Shown in pieces: positions 1 to 8,296 of a stretch of DNA of 64,000 nt. The notes below the pieces were generated by a model. It did no database searches, was not told the origin of the DNA, and was given only the letters and a program-made list of their open reading frames with translations. The first letter of the stretch is position 1. Each line of letters begins with the position of its first letter. The DNA comes from Chryseobacterium sp. JM1 (GTDB taxonomy: Bacteria; Bacteroidota; Bacteroidia; Flavobacteriales; Weeksellaceae): contig NZ_JPRN01000008.1 in the NCBI RefSeq assembly GCF_000737715.1, positions 124,001 to 188,000 on the forward strand, read 5' to 3'. The translations under genes were made by a program, and so were the position numbers.

Positions 1-411
1 GTATTTGTTGTGGGCATGAGTAAAACTGTGGTTGGCCAGTTCGATCAGAGGATTGCTTTTCAGAAGCTCCATATCATCTTTCTGTCTTTTGCTTCCATAG
101 GCATGCTTTCCTACCAGAAAGGCAGTGGCACAAACGTTTCTTTTGTTTAAGATCTTAAGAAGGTTTTCCGTTCCCTGGTTGGGCCCGTCATCAAAGGTAA
201 GGTAGATAATTCTTTTATCGGTTTCTACGCTCTCATCATCTATTTGGGGGACCGTTTGTACGGTGGGATGTTCCTGTGAAGTCATCTGAGCAGATTCTTT
301 CACATCGGTTTTGTCATTACAGCTGTTGAATACCATTGAGGCCGCACTCATCAATGCAGTCATCCCAAGAAAAGTCATGTTTCTTGACTTTTCCCCAAAT
401 TTTTTTTTCAT
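1..411 (-). CDS. Polysaccharide deacetylase family protein (3' part missing)
   Basis: The first 137 codons of a minus-strand gene that runs off the left edge. The N-terminus is basic and then hydrophobic, ending in FNSC, which suggests an exported protein and perhaps a lipoprotein. From about residue 71 the NodB-type deacetylase fold begins. The metal/catalytic motif TFDDGP is at about 76-81 and the zinc-binding HSFTH motif at about 130-134. This family removes acetyl groups from N-acetylglucosamine polymers such as peptidoglycan, chitin or surface polysaccharide in the envelope. Which polymer is used here cannot be told. The ATG at 409-411 is the only sensible start because it precedes the signal-like segment. 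Confidence 0.85.
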   Translation of the reverse strand, partial: MKKKFGEKSRNMTFLGMTALMSAASMVFNSCNDKTDVKESAQMTSQEHPTVQTVPQIDDESVETDKRIIYLTFDDGPNQGTENLLKILNKRNVCATAFLVGKHAYGSKRQKDDMELLKSNPLIELANHSFTHAHNKY

Positions 412-674
412 AAAGATAATGGAGATTTAAATAGTTAAAAATCGTTAAAATAATGCTGAAATATTAACAAATTATATGCCATCAATTGTTAAATTTTTAC
501 TTTTTAAGTTTATTTTAAGGACTTTATTTTAAAGCATATTTCGGATAGAATGCCGGGTTTGTAGATTATGTTTTTGTATTCTTTAATTTTAACATTTATA
601 AATACTAAATCCATTTATTTTTTCTATTTGTATTGAGGTTTTCTTATTCTTCCTATATTCGGGAATTATTTTAT

Positions 675-1502
675 ATGATGAATTTTAAACATCTATTTAT
701 TCTTCTGGTTACAGCCAATTTATCTGCTCAGAAGATTTCAGGAACCATCTTTTCGGAAAAGCATCAGCCTATTACAGATGCCAGAATTGGAATTGAGAAT
801 GAAGACACCGGAAGTATTACCGATCAGGAAGGAAAGTATCTCATTGATTTTACAGGTTTAGATAAAAATAAAATATTGAAAGTAGAGGTAAACGGATACG
901 AACCTTTTAAGATCAAGATTTCAGATTTTGAAGCTTTATCCAAATATGATATTTCACTCAGTAAAAGAGCAGTTAAAATTGAAAATGTGAATATTGTTCC
1001 CAAAAAATATGTTCAAAAGAACTTTGGTACCAAAAATTCAAAAAGATCATATTGCGGTTATGATTCGCAGGATCCGAAGAAAATTTTCAGAGAATATGCG
1101 ATAAAGATCAAAAACCAAAGAAAACTAAAAGTAAAAAAGATTAATCTCAATCTAGCCATATTTGAAATTGAGCAGCCTGTTACCCTGATCTTCGATATTC
1201 AAAACTCCGCAGGTGATTTTCCCGGAGAATCGGTGATGAATGAAACGTTGAAGCTCACGATAACCAAAGAATACATCCGGGACAATACCATTTCTTTAGA
1301 TTTAAATGATAAAAGTATTTGGTTGAATGGGGATTTCTTTGTTTCCGTAAGGGCTTCTGAAGATTTTAAAGGAAGGTTTTTTTTAGGAGGAAATATTTTC
1401 GCGTTTTCTAAAAATACCTATTACAGAAATTATTTTGGAGAATGGAAAAAGTTCTCAGCAGGAGAGCCTTCGATTAATGTAGATGTTTTAATAGAAAAAT
1501 AA
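675..1502 (+). CDS. Carboxypeptidase-like regulatory domain protein, exported
   Basis: About 275 residues. The open frame extends upstream to a TTG at 633, but paired ATGs at 675 and 678 lie directly before a classical signal peptide (MNFKHLFILLVTANLSAQ), so one of these is the start. Residues after the signal form a CarboxypepD_reg-like beta-sandwich: SGTIFSEKHQPITDARIGIE, then a TDQEGKY turn and a LKVEVNGYEP strand. In Bacteroidota this domain is common in TonB-dependent receptors and in stand-alone envelope proteins. The remaining 150 or so residues have no family I recognise. No T9SS tail is visible. It is a single gene, convergent with the DUF72 gene 4 bases away. Function unknown; export is well supported. 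Confidence 0.8.
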   Translation: MMNFKHLFILLVTANLSAQKISGTIFSEKHQPITDARIGIENEDTGSITDQEGKYLIDFTGLDKNKILKVEVNGYEPFKIKISDFEALSKYDISLSKRAVKIENVNIVPKKYVQKNFGTKNSKRSYCGYDSQDPKKIFREYAIKIKNQRKLKVKKINLNLAIFEIEQPVTLIFDIQNSAGDFPGESVMNETLKLTITKEYIRDNTISLDLNDKSIWLNGDFFVSVRASEDFKGRFFLGGNIFAFSKNTYYRNYFGEWKKFSAGEPSINVDVLIEK

Positions 1503-1506
1503 ATAA

Positions 1507-2235
1507 TTAGTCTAGAATTTTCTTGAGATACAGCGCATTATTAATGGCAGCATTTCCCCACGTGTTATTGAAAAATATAAATGCTTTTCGTTCTGAATGT
1601 TTGATTTTTTCCGCAAGAGCATCAATAAATTCAGCGCTGTATTCTGATTTATAAAGAACAGGTTTTCCATGAAGCCTGTAATATAAAATTTCAGGATGAT
1701 TGATGATTATATCTTCAGGAAAGTTTCCCGGAAAACTTACCCCGGAAAATATAATTTGATGTTCTTTTAAAAAAGTAAAAATTTCATCGGTCCACCAGGA
1801 TTCATGGCGGAATTCAATGACGTTGACATACTTAAAATCAAGACTGGAAATAATCAAGTCCATATTTTCCTGTGATTTTTTAAAGGAAGGTGGAAACTGA
1901 TACAGAAACCCGGAAAGCTTTTCTTGTAAGTGAGTCTGAATGTGGGTGCAAAATTCCGAAATATCTTCTTTGGCTTCTTTCAGACGTTTTTCGTGGGAAA
2001 TGGCTTTCGGAATTTTGATGAAGAACTTAAAGTCATCAGGCGTTTCATCATGCCATTTTAGAAGAGTTTTGGCGGTAGGTTTTCTGTAAAAGGTAGAATT
2101 GATCTCCACCGTATTGAAAACCCCGGAATATAAAGTAAGAAAGTCTTTACTTTGGGCATTTTCAGGATATAGCGACCCTTTCCAGTCGTTATTATAAAAT
2201 CCCGAACATCCAATGTAAAGACTTCCTTTTTTCAT
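1507..2235 (-). CDS. DUF72 (YecE-like) domain protein
   Basis: 242 residues covering a complete DUF72 domain, a TIM-barrel fold of unknown biochemical role. Family hallmarks are visible: IGCSGFYNNDWKG near the N-terminus, NTVEINSTFYRKP at about 43-55, EFRHESWW mid-protein and YYRLHGKP near 185. It begins 5 bases after the copA stop codon and is probably co-transcribed with it. A link to copper is not established for this family, so the pairing may be only positional. The length is normal for the family. Confidence 0.88.
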   Translation of the reverse strand: MKKGSLYIGCSGFYNNDWKGSLYPENAQSKDFLTLYSGVFNTVEINSTFYRKPTAKTLLKWHDETPDDFKFFIKIPKAISHEKRLKEAKEDISEFCTHIQTHLQEKLSGFLYQFPPSFKKSQENMDLIISSLDFKYVNVIEFRHESWWTDEIFTFLKEHQIIFSGVSFPGNFPEDIIINHPEILYYRLHGKPVLYKSEYSAEFIDALAEKIKHSERKAFIFFNNTWGNAAINNALYLKKILD

Positions 2236-2240
2236 ACTTT

Positions 2241-5105
2241 CTATTTTACATCCGCATCCAGATCTACAGAATTTAAACGCAGTGAATTCAGAATAACAGA
2301 CAGTGAACTGACACTCATGGCTGCCGCTGCGATCATGGGTGATAATAATATTCCAAAGAAAGGATACAATAATCCTGCCGCTACCGGAATCCCCAATACA
2401 TTATAGATGAAGGCGAAAAACAAATTTTCTTTGATGTTTTTAAGGAGTTTTTCACTTAAGAGTTTGGCTTTTGCGACGCCTAAAATATCTCCTTTTAATA
2501 ATGTAATCTCTGCACTTTCCATCGCAACATCAGTTCCGGTTCCCATTGCAATTCCTACATTGGATTGAGCCAGAGCCGGGGAGTCATTGATCCCATCGCC
2601 GGTCATCGCTACGATTTTACCTTGCTGCTGAAGTTTTTTCACCTCATTCAGCTTATCTTCCGGAAGACAGCCTGCTTTATAATGCTTGATTCCCAGTTCG
2701 TCAGCAACTGCTTTTGCGGTATGCTCATTGTCTCCGGTCATCATGATAACATCAATTCCTTCATTCATCAGGCGTTGAACTGCTTTTTTGGAAGTATCTT
2801 TAATCTTATCGGTAAAACTGATGAAGCCCAACACATTTTTATCCTGTGCAATATAAGAAATGGTATGTGCCTTCGACTGTACTTCCACCGCTTTTTGTTT
2901 TAATTCCTGTGGGATGGAAAGGTTGTTGGAGATTAAAAGACCTTCGTTTCCTAAATAAACCGTTTTTCCCTTGATATTTCCCTGAACTCCTTTTCCTGAA
3001 ATATTTTCAAACTGATCTACTTTTTCAGCGTTTAAATTTTCTTCTTTTGCTTTTTTGATCACCGCATTTGACAACGGGTGTTCTGAGTTTTGATTAAGTG
3101 AAAAAGCCAGTTTTAAGATTTCATTTTTGTCTCCGTTTCCAGACGTTTCAATATATTCTACAGACGGCTTTCCTTCTGTTAATGTTCCCGTTTTATCGGT
3201 GATCAGAACATTTACTTTATGCATTTGTTCCAGGGCTTCTGCGTTTTTGATCAGGATACCGCTTTTGGCTCCTTTCCCGATTCCTACCATCAGAGACATG
3301 GGTGTGGCTAAACCAAGTGCACAAGGACAGGCTACAATTAAAACCGCAACGGCATTCACGAAAGCAAATAAACTTCTCTTACCTTCGGGTCCAAAAAACT
3401 GCCATAAAACAAAGGTAAGAACACCAATAAGAATCACAACAGGGACAAAAACTTTGGAAACTTTGTCAGTCAGTTTCTGGATAGGAGCTCTGCTTCGGCT
3501 GGCTTCATTTACCATTTTAATGATCTGGGAAAGAAGGGTTTCATCGCCAACTTTTTCAGCTTTCATAATGAATACTTTGTTCCCGTTGATGGTTCCTGAA
3601 GAAACCTTGTCATCAATACTTTTCTCTACAGGTACAGGTTCTCCGGTGATCATACTTTCGTCTACCAAAGAAGTGCCTTCAGTAATCTTTCCGTCAACAG
3701 GGATTTTTTCACCCGGTTTTACTTTTAAAAGGTCTCCGATTTTTACCTGAGAAAGCAATACTCTTTTTTCTTCTCCATTCACCATAAGATTGGCTTCGTC
3801 CGGAGAAAGATTCATCAGTTCCTTGATGGCATTTCCTGTTTTTTTGTGGGCTGCAGCTTCCATCAGTTGTCCTAATATAACAAGAGTTAAAATCACGCAG
3901 ACTGCCTCAAAATACAGTGGAATTTCATGATTGTGCCCTCTGATTTCATGAGGGATAATATCCGGAAAAGCCAATGCCACAATACTGAATATAAATGCTG
4001 CGGCAACACCTAAAGCAATCAGGCTGAACATATTTAAGTTCCAGGTTTTGAATGAAACCCAGCCTCTTTTCAGAATAAACCATCCTGAATAAAACAGAAC
4101 CGGAAGGGTAAGGGCAAGCTCGATGAATCCCTGTATGTTATGAGAAAAAGGGAAATTGATGAACATTCCACCCATTGAAAGAATAAAAACAGGAACGGTA
4201 AAGGCCAGAGAAATAAGGAATTTCTTTTTTAAAATATTGTAAGTTTCATCCTCTTCATCACCTTCACTGTCAGGCATTCTCACCAGATCCATTCCACAGA
4301 TCGGGCAGTCTCCGGGTTCGTCACGAATGATCTCCGGATGCATAGGGCAGGTATATTTTGCGGTTTTCTTTTCGGGATATTTCACCAGATCCATTCCGCA
4401 GACTGGACATCCTACGTTGGAATCATAGGTTTTATCCCCTTCACAATACATCGGGCAGTAATACTTTCCTGCCATATCATCGGTGACTTTTGGTGCTTCA
4501 TGATGATGGCTGTGGTCATGATGATTATGATGGGAATGAGTCTGCTGGTGATTATGAGAAGCCGCATTTTTTGCTAAATCTTCGGTAATCTCTTCCAGAT
4601 GCATATGACAGACCGGGCAATCGCCTTTTTCATCATAGACTTTATCTCCTTCGCAAAACATCGGGCAGTAGTGCTTTCCTACACTATCTTTGAAGTTTTC
4701 CGGAAGATGGGTTGATGAATACGTCGGTTTATGATTGGGGTCTTTAGCATGTTTTTCCTCGATGGGAACCAGATACATTTTACAGTCCGGACATCTTTCG
4801 CCCTGCTTGAAGTATACTTTATCACCTTCACATTCCATCGGACAGTAATAGACTGAAGACGGGGAAACCCTGTCCTGAGGCTTTACAAATGCAGTTTCTG
4901 GTTTCTTAGGGTCTTCCAGTCTGTATTTATCTCCTAAAGCATTATTTAAAACTGAAAGTTCAATTTCCTTATCGGAAGTGATGGTTGCGGTATGGGTTTC
5001 CAGATTGACATCGGCTGTTACTCCCTCAACACTGTTGAGTTTTTCAGAAATTTTTTTCTGACAACCGGAGCACGTCATTCCGAGTATATTATATTGTCTG
5101 TTCAT
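2241..5105 (-). CDS. copA: Copper-exporting P-type ATPase, CopA type
   Basis: A P1B-type ATPase of 954 residues from ATG 5105. The frame extends upstream to a TTG at 5135, but the ATG has AAGGA just before it and leads directly into the HMA domain. In order: an N-terminal HMA domain with MTCSGC; four cysteine modules with CPM and CPxC pairs (the C-terminal two read CPVCGMDL and CPICGMDL) between about residues 85 and 285; a histidine-rich linker; then the pump. Pump motifs are TGEPVPVEK, the membrane CPC of [11 protein letters not shown], the phosphorylated [10 protein letters not shown] and [14 protein letters not shown] in TM7 and MSVSS in TM8 match copper(I) pumps. It should export Cu(I) from cytoplasm to periplasm. 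The AraC regulator lies just upstream on the same strand, and a DUF72 gene follows 5 bp downstream. Confidence 0.93.
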   Translation of the reverse strand: MNRQYNILGMTCSGCQKKISEKLNSVEGVTADVNLETHTATITSDKEIELSVLNNALGDKYRLEDPKKPETAFVKPQDRVSPSSVYYCPMECEGDKVYFKQGERCPDCKMYLVPIEEKHAKDPNHKPTYSSTHLPENFKDSVGKHYCPMFCEGDKVYDEKGDCPVCHMHLEEITEDLAKNAASHNHQQTHSHHNHHDHSHHHEAPKVTDDMAGKYYCPMYCEGDKTYDSNVGCPVCGMDLVKYPEKKTAKYTCPMHPEIIRDEPGDCPICGMDLVRMPDSEGDEEDETYNILKKKFLISLAFTVPVFILSMGGMFINFPFSHNIQGFIELALTLPVLFYSGWFILKRGWVSFKTWNLNMFSLIALGVAAAFIFSIVALAFPDIIPHEIRGHNHEIPLYFEAVCVILTLVILGQLMEAAAHKKTGNAIKELMNLSPDEANLMVNGEEKRVLLSQVKIGDLLKVKPGEKIPVDGKITEGTSLVDESMITGEPVPVEKSIDDKVSSGTINGNKVFIMKAEKVGDETLLSQIIKMVNEASRSRAPIQKLTDKVSKVFVPVVILIGVLTFVLWQFFGPEGKRSLFAFVNAVAVLIVACPCALGLATPMSLMVGIGKGAKSGILIKNAEALEQMHKVNVLITDKTGTLTEGKPSVEYIETSGNGDKNEILKLAFSLNQNSEHPLSNAVIKKAKEENLNAEKVDQFENISGKGVQGNIKGKTVYLGNEGLLISNNLSIPQELKQKAVEVQSKAHTISYIAQDKNVLGFISFTDKIKDTSKKAVQRLMNEGIDVIMMTGDNEHTAKAVADELGIKHYKAGCLPEDKLNEVKKLQQQGKIVAMTGDGINDSPALAQSNVGIAMGTGTDVAMESAEITLLKGDILGVAKAKLLSEKLLKNIKENLFFAFIYNVLGIPVAAGLLYPFFGILLSPMIAAAAMSVSSLSVILNSLRLNSVDLDADVK

Positions 5106-5198
5106 GATCCTTGAATTTATAGTACAAATGTCCAAAATGAATGGCTAAGGCTGTTATAAATTTAAGGATAATAGTTATAGAATTTTGCCGGGGCTGAG

Positions 5199-5394
5199 TT
5201 TTGAGAGTTGGAGGGTTTTAGAGTGGGAGGGTTTTAGAGTCTGAGAGTGGAAGAGTGTATATAAATTGGAAAGTTTGAGAATAGGGACTTTTGATGTTTT
5301 ATTATCATAGTAACTGAGTTGAGTAACTTAAAACACGTTTACGCTCAAACTCTCCCACACTCAAACTCTAAAACCCTCCGACTCTCCAACTTAA
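5199..5394. repeat. Imperfect inverted repeat cluster between copA and its regulator
   Basis: The spacer is built from GAGAGTTGGAGGGTTTTAGA-type units. GGAGGGTTTTAGAGT occurs directly repeated at 5210-5224 and 5226-5240, and its exact reverse complement is at 5365-5379. Further shared words (GAGAGTTGG on the left, CTCTCCAACTT on the right) extend both arms. The right arm abuts the stop codon of the AraC gene. The transcript between the regulator and copA could fold into a long hairpin. It resembles the low-complexity intergenic repeats common in Chryseobacterium. Confidence 0.75.
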
Positions 5395-5951
5395 AAGCTG
5401 TCCAGGGTTTTCCTTTGATGATCCTTTAGTTTTTTGAATTCTGTAGGGGTAAAACCGGTAATGTTACGGAACTGGGAAGAAAGGTGCTGAACACTTTTAT
5501 AGCCTAGTTTTCCGGCAATTTCGGTTAGGGTAAATTCATTATAAAGAAGCAGCTCTTTTACCTTTTCAATTTTATGAAGGATAAAAAACTGTTCCAGGGT
5601 AATATTTTCGTTTTGGGAAAAGGTTTTGGAAAGGGAGCTGTAATCTTTATGGATCTTTGAACTTAAAAACTCTGAAAGAAGAAAATCTTCATCAATATCC
5701 AGTTCACTGATTTTTAGAATGATCTTGTTTTTGATCTTATCAACCAACTGATGGGTAGAATCCATGATTCTTTCAAAGCCTGTTTCAAGGAGGTTTTGTT
5801 CTACAGCCCGCATTTTTTCAGCTGGAATATCCGTTTCAGTCTCGACTTCTCCCAAAGTGGCAGAATGTATTTTGACATCTGCCTCGCTGAATATTTTTTC
5901 TACTGCGGAAATACAGCGGTTGCACACCATGTTTTTGATGAAAATTTTCAT
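5391..5951 (-). CDS. AraC-family regulator with an N-terminal HMA-like metal-binding domain
   Basis: 186 residues. The first 65 or so look like a heavy-metal-associated ferredoxin-like domain: MKIFIKNMVCNRC carries a CxxC pair where HMA domains bind Cu(I), and the rest predicts a beta-alpha-beta-beta-alpha-beta pattern. The last 90 or so residues are an AraC/XylS double HTH with the typical LTEIAGKLGYKSVQHLSSQF and FRNITGFTPTEFKK. No cupin or sugar-binding domain is present. Placed just upstream of copA on the same strand, it is most simply a metal-sensing regulator of the copper exporter. It overlaps the thioesterase gene by 4 bases (ATGA), so the two are co-translated. The metal specificity is inferred from the CxxC and the neighbour. 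Confidence 0.88.
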   Translation of the reverse strand: MKIFIKNMVCNRCISAVEKIFSEADVKIHSATLGEVETETDIPAEKMRAVEQNLLETGFERIMDSTHQLVDKIKNKIILKISELDIDEDFLLSEFLSSKIHKDYSSLSKTFSQNENITLEQFFILHKIEKVKELLLYNEFTLTEIAGKLGYKSVQHLSSQFRNITGFTPTEFKKLKDHQRKTLDSF

Positions 5952-6340
5952 GGCTTGCTCAGTCTGTCTTTTACAAATTCAATCTGTGTTTTTCCGTGCG
6001 GTGCAGGATTTCCTTCACTGTCCAGGTTCACCATTACGATTTTGTCTACTGTGATAATGGTCTGGTGGGTCATTTTGTTTCTTACATCGCATTTTAAGGT
6101 CACGGAAGAAGAACCGAAGTGAGTGGCCTCAATCCCTATTTCTATAATATCTCCCTGTTTGGCTGAACTTACAAAATTGATCTCTGAAATAAATTTCGTT
6201 ACCACTTTTGTATTTTCAAGTTGAATAATGGCATACAATGCCGCTTCTTCATCAATCCACTGCAAAAGTCTTCCTCCAAAAAGAGAATGATTCGGGTTCA
6301 GGTCTTCGGGTTTTACCCATTTTCTGGTATGGTAGTTCAT
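5948..6340 (-). CDS. Acyl-CoA thioesterase, hotdog fold
   Basis: 130 residues, the usual size for a single hotdog-domain YciA/BACH-like thioesterase. These enzymes hydrolyse acyl-CoA to free acid and CoA in the cytoplasm. The signature lies near the N-terminus: NPNHSLFGGRLLQWIDEEAA, with the N-terminal Asn and the helix-borne Asp (WIDE) expected for this fold, followed by the beta-sheet segment FVSSAKQGDIIEIGIE. It is translationally coupled to the HMA-AraC regulator downstream. No functional link to copper is obvious, so the coupling may simply share a promoter. Substrate chain length cannot be judged. Confidence 0.88.
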   Translation of the reverse strand: MNYHTRKWVKPEDLNPNHSLFGGRLLQWIDEEAALYAIIQLENTKVVTKFISEINFVSSAKQGDIIEIGIEATHFGSSSVTLKCDVRNKMTHQTIITVDKIVMVNLDSEGNPAPHGKTQIEFVKDRLSKP

Positions 6341-6435
6341 CTTTTAATAATTTGCTTCACAAATTTAGTGTTAAAAACTGGGTTTATCAAGGAAACTGTA
6401 TTTACTGATCTGAAGGAAATGATTCATTTTCTCAA

Positions 6436-6846
6436 TCATATTTTCTTGGAGCGCATGGCTTTTACTTTTTTGATAGAGTTATCATGTAAAAACTTCTCGT
6501 ACTCGTCACTTTCAGCAGGAAAAACGGCTACTTTGCTATCCTCATTATGATGAATTCCGAATCCGTAACGTTTGGCCAAAGGGGAGGATCTGAGACAGGG
6601 TTGACCTTTAGAGAAGAAATCAATTCTTGCCTGTGGCTTTTCACTATCAGAAATATCATTTTTTACGGTATGGCAATCAAAAACAATATCATCGGAAGAA
6701 TACCGGTAGGGTTCTTTTACAATCTGCTCATACTGAAGACTGGCCAACGTCTTTACTTTCTTCTCGGGAGGTATTTCAGCCTTTGATACCGGGCAGTCGT
6801 CAGCGATTTCAATAAAAGTATTGGTGTAATTGGTGGTATGTATCAT
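6436..6846 (-). CDS. DUF6157-like conserved protein
   Basis: 136 residues with no signal peptide or membrane segment. The start (MIHTTNYTNTFIEIADDCPV) and the following PPEKKVKTLASLQYE match, from memory, a small family of cytoplasmic proteins of unknown function called DUF6157. I am fairly but not fully sure of the number. The C-terminus is lysine-rich (SIKKVKAMRSKKI). It is a single minus-strand gene in its own unit. No catalytic motif is evident. Confidence 0.7.
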   Translation of the reverse strand: MIHTTNYTNTFIEIADDCPVSKAEIPPEKKVKTLASLQYEQIVKEPYRYSSDDIVFDCHTVKNDISDSEKPQARIDFFSKGQPCLRSSPLAKRYGFGIHHNEDSKVAVFPAESDEYEKFLHDNSIKKVKAMRSKKI

Positions 6847-6899
6847 ATATAATAGGTATAGTGATTAGGAATACAAATTTATGTAATATTCAATCCGGA

Positions 6900-7103
6900 T
6901 TATTCCCGGAATTCCAAAATATCTCCGGGCTGGCAGTCGAGTGCTTTACAGATAGCATCCAGGGTGCTAAAACGGATGGCCTTGGCTTTCCCGGTTTTTA
7001 AGTTTGAGATGTTCGATAGGGTGAGATTGATCCTTTCTGAGAGCTCATTCAGTGACATTTTTCTCTTGGCCATCATCACATCAAGGTTTATTATAATAGG
7101 CAT
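6900..7103 (-). CDS. Small XRE-family HTH regulator (YozG-like)
   Basis: 67 residues forming one Cro/CI-type helix-turn-helix domain and nothing else. The recognition region is SLNELSERINLTLSNISNLK, followed by FSTLDAICKALDCQPGDILE, which is the usual tail of this family. Such mini-regulators often sit beside a DUF2975 membrane protein, but no such partner is next to this one. The target is unknown. The starting ATG at 7101-7103 gives a complete domain. Confidence 0.85.
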   Translation of the reverse strand: MPIIINLDVMMAKRKMSLNELSERINLTLSNISNLKTGKAKAIRFSTLDAICKALDCQPGDILEFRE

Positions 7104-7288
7104 AGTGATTATATTGGGTTATATTTGCTGTTTCGGGAGGATTTCTAAACTGTTTTTTATTATGTTAACTAACTTTAACTTTAAGCGAATTTCGGTAAAA
7201 ATTTATTGAATAACAATACTTAATTGATGATAATTAATAAAATTAAGGTGTGAATTCAATCAGAAGTGAGAAATACTTGAAAAAAAAC

Positions 7289-7318
7289 TTTGATTTTAAT
7301 TTATTAATTGTATCTTGC
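7289..7318 (+). promoter_or_regulatory. Candidate promoter of the RRM gene
   Basis: TTTG at 7289-7292 and TATCTTGC at 7311-7318, with an 18-base spacer, approximate the Bacteroidota pattern TTTG-N19-TAnnTTTG (one mismatch in the -7 box). It would give a 5' leader of about 85-90 nucleotides, AT-rich, before the RRM start codon. Confidence 0.45.
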
Positions 7319-7412
7319 ATACGTTTATATTTGGAATCAATATTTGTTCATTAATTTATGTTGTTTTTCTCTTATATATCAAATTTTTATTAATATTTAA
7401 TTTTTATTTAAA

Positions 7413-7781
7413 ATGAACATTTTTGTTTCAAACATCAATTACGCAACTAAAGAATATGAGTTGCACGATCTATTCGCAGAATTTGGTGATGTATCATCAG
7501 CTAAAATCGTTACAGACAGAGAAACTGGCCGTTCAAGAGGTTTCGGTTTTGTAGAAATGGGTGATGAAGAAGGAAAGCAAGCTATCGAAGCTCTTAACCA
7601 GAAAGAATTCAACGGAAAAGAGTTGAACGTATCTGAAGCTAAGCCAAGAGAAGAAAAGCCAAGAAGAAGCTTTGACAACAACAGAGGAGGAGGTTACGGA
7701 GGAAACAACAATAGAGGCGGCGGTAGCGGCTACGGTGGTGGAAACAACCGTGGTGGTAACGGCGGCGGAAATCGTTGGTAA
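7413..7781 (+). CDS. RRM-domain RNA-binding protein with glycine-rich tail
   Basis: 122 residues. Residues 1-77 are one RNA recognition motif, with RNP2 as IFVSNI and RNP1 as RGFGFVEM. The tail is low-complexity Gly/Asn/Arg (GGGYGGNNNRGG type). This architecture resembles plant and cyanobacterial cold-induced glycine-rich RNA-binding proteins and is common in Bacteroidota. It probably acts as an RNA chaperone or post-transcriptional regulator. It is a monocistronic unit with its own promoter, an AT-rich leader and a strong terminator. Cold induction is inferred from the family and is not shown here. Confidence 0.93.
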   Translation: MNIFVSNINYATKEYELHDLFAEFGDVSSAKIVTDRETGRSRGFGFVEMGDEEGKQAIEALNQKEFNGKELNVSEAKPREEKPRRSFDNNRGGGYGGNNNRGGGSGYGGGNNRGGNGGGNRW

Positions 7782-7790
7782 AAATATAAG

Positions 7791-7813
7791 GCGGCTTTTT
7801 AGCCGCTTTTTTT
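7791..7813 (+). terminator. Intrinsic terminator of the RRM gene
   Basis: A stem of GCGGCT and AGCCGC closes a TTTT loop and is followed by seven Ts, 9 bases after the stop codon. Confidence 0.85.
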
Positions 7814-8027
7814 ATGCATTATTTATCCCTTTTTAAAATAGATTTTAGAAAGGGATATTTTTTTTTGCATCTATAATTGGGAATGTTCAGGATTACGTGC
7901 AAAATCTGAGGAACAGACCATGTTTTTTAACGTAAAGAAAATTACTATTTTATAAAGGGAAGCAAAGAGGGAATTAATGGAATTGATTCTAATGAAGGCA
8001 GTGGATGTATAATGATTTAAAAATTTC

Positions 8028-8105
8028 ACGCAGATTAATCAGATGACGCAGATTTTTACTTTTTTAATCTGCTCTATCTATATGATCTGCGAGAGTACAT
8101 AATTT
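8028..8105. repeat. ATCTGCG-type dispersed intergenic repeat
   Basis: The 515-base gap 7782-8296 has no gene. It holds repeated words CACGCAGATTAATCAGATGA, CGCAGATTTTTA, AATCTGC and GATCTGCGA, in both orientations, so the stretch can fold back on itself. Such GCAGATT repeats are common between genes in Chryseobacterium and Flavobacterium. The rest of the gap is AT-rich; I see no RNA gene in it. Confidence 0.6.
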
Positions 8106-8257
8106 TTGTATAGTTCAAAACTTTTGTGCCTAATCCAATTTTTTGATAAGAAGATTTTGCCTTAGTAATGCATACTTTAACATTGCAAAGAATAAGTCAA
8201 TCAAGATTGATTGGACTAAGCGAACGTGTTAAAGTGGATAAAAAAAATAGGGGTAAA

Positions 8258-8292
8258 ACAAAAAAGCCGTTCCATAGTTGTGAAACGGCTTT
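8258..8292 (-). terminator. Terminator of the PAP2-BlaI-DUF4153 operon
   Basis: AAAGCCGTT at 8263-8271 pairs with AACGGCTTT at 8284-8292. On the minus strand the stem is followed by a run of Ts, placing it just after the DUF4153 stop. Confidence 0.8.
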
Positions 8293-8296
8293 ATAT

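Noticed and set aside
633..674. TTG start for the carboxypeptidase-regulatory protein
   Set aside because: The ATGs at 675/678 directly precede a clean signal peptide.
3127..3750. Long open frames opposite copA, uvrA and hppA
   Set aside because: They are antisense shadows of real genes with no ribosome-binding site and skewed composition.
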